Below are positions 60,733-64,000 of a stretch of DNA of 64,000 nucleotides, piece by piece. The DNA is from Holacanthus passer (taxonomy: Eukaryota; Chordata; Actinopteri; Pomacanthidae). Below the pieces are notes generated by a model, which was not told where the DNA came from, searched no databases, and was given only the letters and a program-made list of their open reading frames with translations. The stretch's first letter is position 1. Every line of letters begins with the position of its first letter. The stretch covers positions 5,146,001-5,210,000 of the forward strand of contig JAFREQ010000015.1 in NCBI GenBank assembly GCA_025331565.1, given 5' to 3'. Made by a program: the position numbers and the translations under genes.

Positions 60733-61047
60733 CAGTCTCTTTGCAGTCATTTTGTGTCTTTATGTGGTCATTTTATTGTCTCTTTTTAGTAGTTTGAGGT
60801 CTCTTCCTAGTTGTTTTATGACTCTTTTTTTCTAGCAATCTTCTTTTTGTAGTTGTTTTGCATCTTTTTATTTTAGTCATTTTTGTGCCTTTATGGTCAT
60901 TTCATGCCTCTTTTTTTCACTTGTTTTCTGTCTCTTTGTAGTCACTTTCTTTGTAGTTGTTGTAGTAGTAATTTTGCATCTCTTTTTGTTCTCTGTTTGA
61001 GTTTTCTTTGTAGCTGTTTTGCATCTCCTTCTAGTTATTTGTGTCTG
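60733..61047. repeat. Diverged ~21-bp minisatellite
   Basis: About 13-14 degenerate units with an approximate consensus GTAGTCATTTTGYRTCTCTTT; unit lengths run from about 16 to 24 bases. GTCATTTTGTGTC, GTTGTTTTGCATC and CTGTTTTGCATC are successive variants. T-rich on plus. A minus-strand open frame of Lys/Thr-rich sequence passing through it reflects the period being close to a multiple of three, and is not a gene. Confidence 0.75.
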
Positions 61048-61340
61048 TTTCAGTGACATTTGCAGAACCAGAACTTTCAGGTGCTGCTGTTGATTCCAAA
61101 ACTGCATCTGAACTTGAGTATTTAGTGATGATAGAGACTATTTGACGACCATCCAAAGCTTCTTGCAACAGCAGAACCACACTCTCTATCCTGTGCCCAA
61201 TAGTCCCATCCAGTAATCTGTCCATGCCAACAACAAAAGCATTCCAGGGTCTTTTTCAGCAAATTAATTTTACCTGATTTTATCACTGAACTGAGCTGCA
61301 AGGATGCAATAAACTCCTCATATCTGGTATCCAGTTGACA
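61031..61340 (-). pseudogene. Coding-like remnant, unrecognised, apparently frameshifted
   Basis: Read on the minus strand, 61340 to about 61240 is open and translates as LDTRYEEFIASLQLSS and onward. The protein-like character then moves to another frame (ATG at 61225-61223; MDRLLDGTIGHRIESVV and onward) and ends in a Ser/Thr/acidic tail at a TAG at 61033-61031. Both parts have ordinary amphipathic, non-repetitive composition, unlike other open frames in the window. A switch of frame near 61237-61245 would explain this as a decayed gene or transposon fragment. A 'gtaaaa' at about 61274 could instead be a splice donor. I do not recognise the protein. Confidence 0.3.
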
Positions 61341-62178
61341 CTATTTGCAAATGCCAAGAATTGTTTCCCCATGCAGTCAGACCCAGGTGTGTTATCTTTA
61401 TTGTCTTTTCACCGTTCTCCTCTCCTTTTTGTATTATCTGTCCCGACTAGAAATTGCATGGATCAAATCACAGCTCTGTCAACATCCATTTTCCTGCTCC
61501 ACTGCGTGCACAAGAACACACACATACACAGAGACCATGATGCAGACATACACCCAGGGTGGCGTCTCATTCCTGTGGCTGATGAGAGCAGGCATGATGG
61601 GAGTGAGGCATGTAATGTGATTTATAGAGCTGGGCTCACTTTTCAAATTCAATCAGGAACTTTGATTACTGATGAAAATTTGAGACAGGAAATCGCTTTG
61701 ATAGCAAACTAAAACCTCATGAGACAGAAGAGCACTGATGTGTGCATATGTGTGTGAGTGTGTGTGGATCGCGTACCACTGAGCCTGTCTGAACTCGGCC
61801 ATATTTGATTAGAGAGGACACACGCAATGCAATCAAGAGCGGCAAAGCAGGAACTTCAGCAAATTTAACCAATGACTGACGAACTCTTTCCTCTGATTTA
61901 GATTTTATCTGCTTCTTTCTTTTTTTGTCTGCCTCAGACATGAGCATCTGTTTTGTTCTCACAAGCATTATGAACACACACAGATGTAACATTCATACAT
62001 CTATAGACCCACACACACACATATGCACACATATGGCTGACCCTGCAGAGGTCATGGTGGATCTATGGCTGTTTGGTCTATTGTGTTATTTTAATGTTTG
62101 CTGTTGCACATGAGAGGACACTCAAACCCACACCTGACAGCATGACAGAGGGGCCCAATTACCATTCCCATGGGCAAA
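61341..62178. other. Non-coding stretch, no gene seen
   Basis: Unique with CA-rich words at 61510-61535 and 61975-62035. No gene recognised. Confidence 0.5.
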
Positions 62179-62199
62179 AGAGAGAGAGAGAGAGAGAGT
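62179..62199. repeat. (GA)n microsatellite
   Basis: About ten GA units, within a purine-rich patch to about 62255. Confidence 0.95.
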
Positions 62200-62576
62200 G
62201 TCATAGAGAGAGGGAACAGAGAGAAAGCAAAGATACAGAGTGAGAAACAGAGTGCTGCTTGTGCATGTATGTGATACAAACATGACAGGCTCATCAGTCA
62301 CCAATGGCCTTTTAAAGTGTTCTCCATAGGGACACCTGACCTTTTCACATGATGCCAATAGCAGCTGCATGATGAATCAATCGCCTAAGCTTCTGGTTCC
62401 CATTAGCCTCCATGTTATCCTAAGTAAATATGTGAGATGACATTCTCCCTGTTGAGACACCTGGAGACAAAAGCCCAAAGTTATGGATTGGCCTTTAATA
62501 GTGAAAAGAAACCCAGTGGTGATAGCAGTGAGAGAGAAAAAGGCAATGGACCTCAAAGGGAGGGCTGCATGTAGAG
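62200..62576. other. Non-coding spacer
   Basis: Unique sequence between purine-rich tracts. I see no feature in it. Confidence 0.5.
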
Positions 62577-62608
62577 ATGGATGGATGGATGGATGGATGG
62601 ATGGATGG
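62577..62608. repeat. (ATGG)n tetranucleotide microsatellite
   Basis: Eight ATGG units, perfect. Confidence 0.97.
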
Positions 62609-62850
62609 AAGGAGGTAGGGGAAATTAGAAAGCTATGAGAGGAGGAAAAAGCAAGGAGAGGGGAGATAATGGGGTAGTCGAGGTCAGAGAACTAGCCTCA
62701 ACCTTTCTGTCTGTCTGCACAGGATGGATAGGAAAGGGGAGGGAAAAATGGGGATGCACGAGGCCAGCAGAAAGATTAAGAGGGGGGCAGTAGGAGGAGA
62801 TAGATACTGAGGAAATGGAGAACAGGCCCTGAATATTTTGTATGTCTAGC

Positions 62851-62852
<2 letters not shown>
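62609..62852. other. Purine-rich non-coding spacer
   Basis: Plus strand is A+G-rich (GGAGG, GGGGAG, GAGGAGG words). No gene. Confidence 0.5.

Positions 62853-62928
<76 letters not shown>
62853..62928. repeat. Compound (TG)19(AG)19 microsatellite
   Basis: A perfect TG array passes directly into a perfect AG array of similar length, ending gggagcg. The first half is Z-DNA-type, the second homopurine and triplex-type. Confidence 0.97.
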
Positions 62929-62932
<4 letters not shown>

Positions 62933-63601
62933 CGATAGGGGAATATGGAGCCTAATATGATGGGCTAAATGAGGTGTAATGGCGGTAACATAGAGTGACA
63001 GCAACTGGGCCAGTGCATTAAGGGGTTAACCAAGGCCAGGAGTCACTGACCTCCTCCCTCCCCCGAGACAGAATTATCTCGCAGCAAGGAACACACACAC
63101 ACACACACCGATAATGAAGATGTGGTTGCAGGATGACCATATTTTACCATTCAAGTTATGTTATGATGGGAATTTCACCACCGCTATCGCCATTAGAGCC
63201 GAGCTGTGGACAAATGAGACCACCCTTGAATTTCCCAGCCATGCGCTGATTTTCTGCAAGACCGGTCATACGCTCACCAAAACAAAATTTGATACCTTCA
63301 GGCTTTGTTACACAGCAAAAAATAATTAAGTGAGGGGTTCATAACACTTTCATGTAAAGGCACTTTGAATTTTATACACATTCACATGCTGCATGTGTAT
63401 TTCTAGTGTGTGTGTGTGAGGGAGACAGAAAGAAAATGTTAGAAAATGCGTGAAAGAAAACGACACTGCAGGCTTCAGGTGAGAAATTAGAAATATTAGC
63501 ATATTTATTACAGCAACATGAAAGACATTAGAATGCCTACACCCTTTACAACAAGCAACGCAGAGGAAACTGGCATGGGGACAAATAAGCATTGTACGGT
63601 G

Positions 63602-63604
<3 letters not shown>
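62929..63604. other. Non-coding stretch, no gene seen
   Basis: A short CA array lies at 63091-63108 and a short TG run at about 63404-63418. The interval 63110-63330 is repeat-free, with an open frame of about 70 codons and GC-balanced composition. I do not recognise it, and it could equally be conserved non-coding DNA. Confidence 0.45.
63091..63108. repeat. (AC)n microsatellite, short
   Basis: Nine AC units. Confidence 0.93.

Positions 63605-63642
<38 letters not shown>
63605..63642. repeat. (GA)n microsatellite, about 19 units
   Basis: Uninterrupted AG array. Confidence 0.97.
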
Positions 63643-63644
<2 letters not shown>

Positions 63645-64000
63645 GAAAGTCTTGAATGAGAATCACTCATGAACATTTACAATACAGACCTGGTGGAGAA
63701 TGGAGGACAAACACTGTGTTTGAGATCAAGCAAACCCACATAGCTAACCTTGATAGGGTGAATAGTGACACAAACCTGGGATTTTGAGAGTTGTTGTGGG
63801 CATGACTTCCGTATTTTTAAAAATTTCTAGAGTGGGAGTGTTGAATAAGCTTGTAAAAAGAGAGGCTATTGTTGCCATGTAGCCTTATTTTTTGGATCCT
63901 TTTCTGATCCTGACATTGAGGAATTTTGCTCATGACAATAATTTTGCAACCAAATATAGCCATGTGTCAAATTGTAAACCACATCCATAATTTCTAATTT
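63643..64000. other. Non-coding stretch to window end
   Basis: Unique AT-leaning sequence. No feature seen. Confidence 0.5.

Noticed and set aside
60877..61107. 76-codon Lys/Thr-rich minus-strand frame
   Set aside because: It lies in the ~21-bp minisatellite, whose period is close to a multiple of three. The composition is low-complexity.
1..64000. CRISPR array, phage, toxin-antitoxin, integron or biosynthetic cluster
   Set aside because: No regularly spaced direct repeats with unique spacers and no prokaryotic gene density or ribosome-binding sites. All tandem arrays are simple vertebrate-type repeats.
1..64000. Known vertebrate microRNAs
   Set aside because: I looked for the mature sequences I know well (let-7, miR-1, miR-9, miR-10, miR-124, miR-196, miR-219) and saw none. 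Unknown microRNAs cannot be excluded without folding and small-RNA data.

Overview
The window looks like vertebrate nuclear DNA from a teleost, most likely a percomorph (spiny-rayed) fish. The evidence is AT-leaning non-coding sequence with very many (CA/TG)n and (CT/GA)n microsatellites, plus several dispersed repeats I recognise from memory as common in percomorph genomes. These include the family containing 'gttagcatgctgac', the family opening 'acagtttgacattttggg', the 'gggctgcaactaa(c/t)gatta' family, a CA-flanked element with degenerate telomere-like cores, a tRNA-headed SINE and several hAT-type ends. I could not run RepeatMasker, so family assignments rest on pattern recognition.

I find no convincing protein-coding gene, tRNA, rRNA, snRNA or known microRNA, and no bacterial-style operon, CRISPR array or phage. 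The longest open frames (up to about 205 codons) run through dinucleotide repeats or dispersed repeats. The most protein-like stretch is a short, apparently frameshifted remnant on the minus strand near 61.03-61.34 kb. The window is best read as a gene desert or a large intron.

Layout. 0-2.2 kb: a TC tract, a degenerate hAT-type MITE and a full-looking percomorph repeat. 2.2-9.9 kb: mostly unique DNA with three large dinucleotide tracts, one CA-flanked telomere-like element and a LINE-tail-like repeat. 9.9-22.7 kb: mostly unique DNA with a 7-bp GGAAGTA minisatellite, a repeated AGGTCATTAA module, and pyrimidine-rich tracts. 22.7-26.8 kb: a cluster of DNA-transposon ends and a percomorph repeat. 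26.8-33.9 kb: unique DNA, large CA and TG arrays and pyrimidine-rich tracts. 33.9-34.5 kb: three repeat fragments end to end plus a TA tract. 34.5-41 kb: unique DNA including a good candidate conserved non-coding element (CNE) at 35.0-35.4 kb, then a second telomere-like element. 41-54 kb: unique DNA (candidate CNE at 47.6-48.1 kb) and several repeat fragments. 54-64 kb: purine-rich tracts, a reverse-oriented copy of the percomorph repeat, the tRNA-headed SINE, a diverged ~21-bp minisatellite beside the coding-like remnant, and compound TG/AG tracts.

No genes can be said to work together. The functional candidates are regulatory: homeodomain-, SOX-, CUT-, ETS-, nuclear-receptor- and E-box-like clusters, all of which need cross-species alignment. 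A broad pattern worth testing is that long pyrimidine tracts lie mainly on the plus strand up to about 41 kb, and mainly on the minus strand after that.
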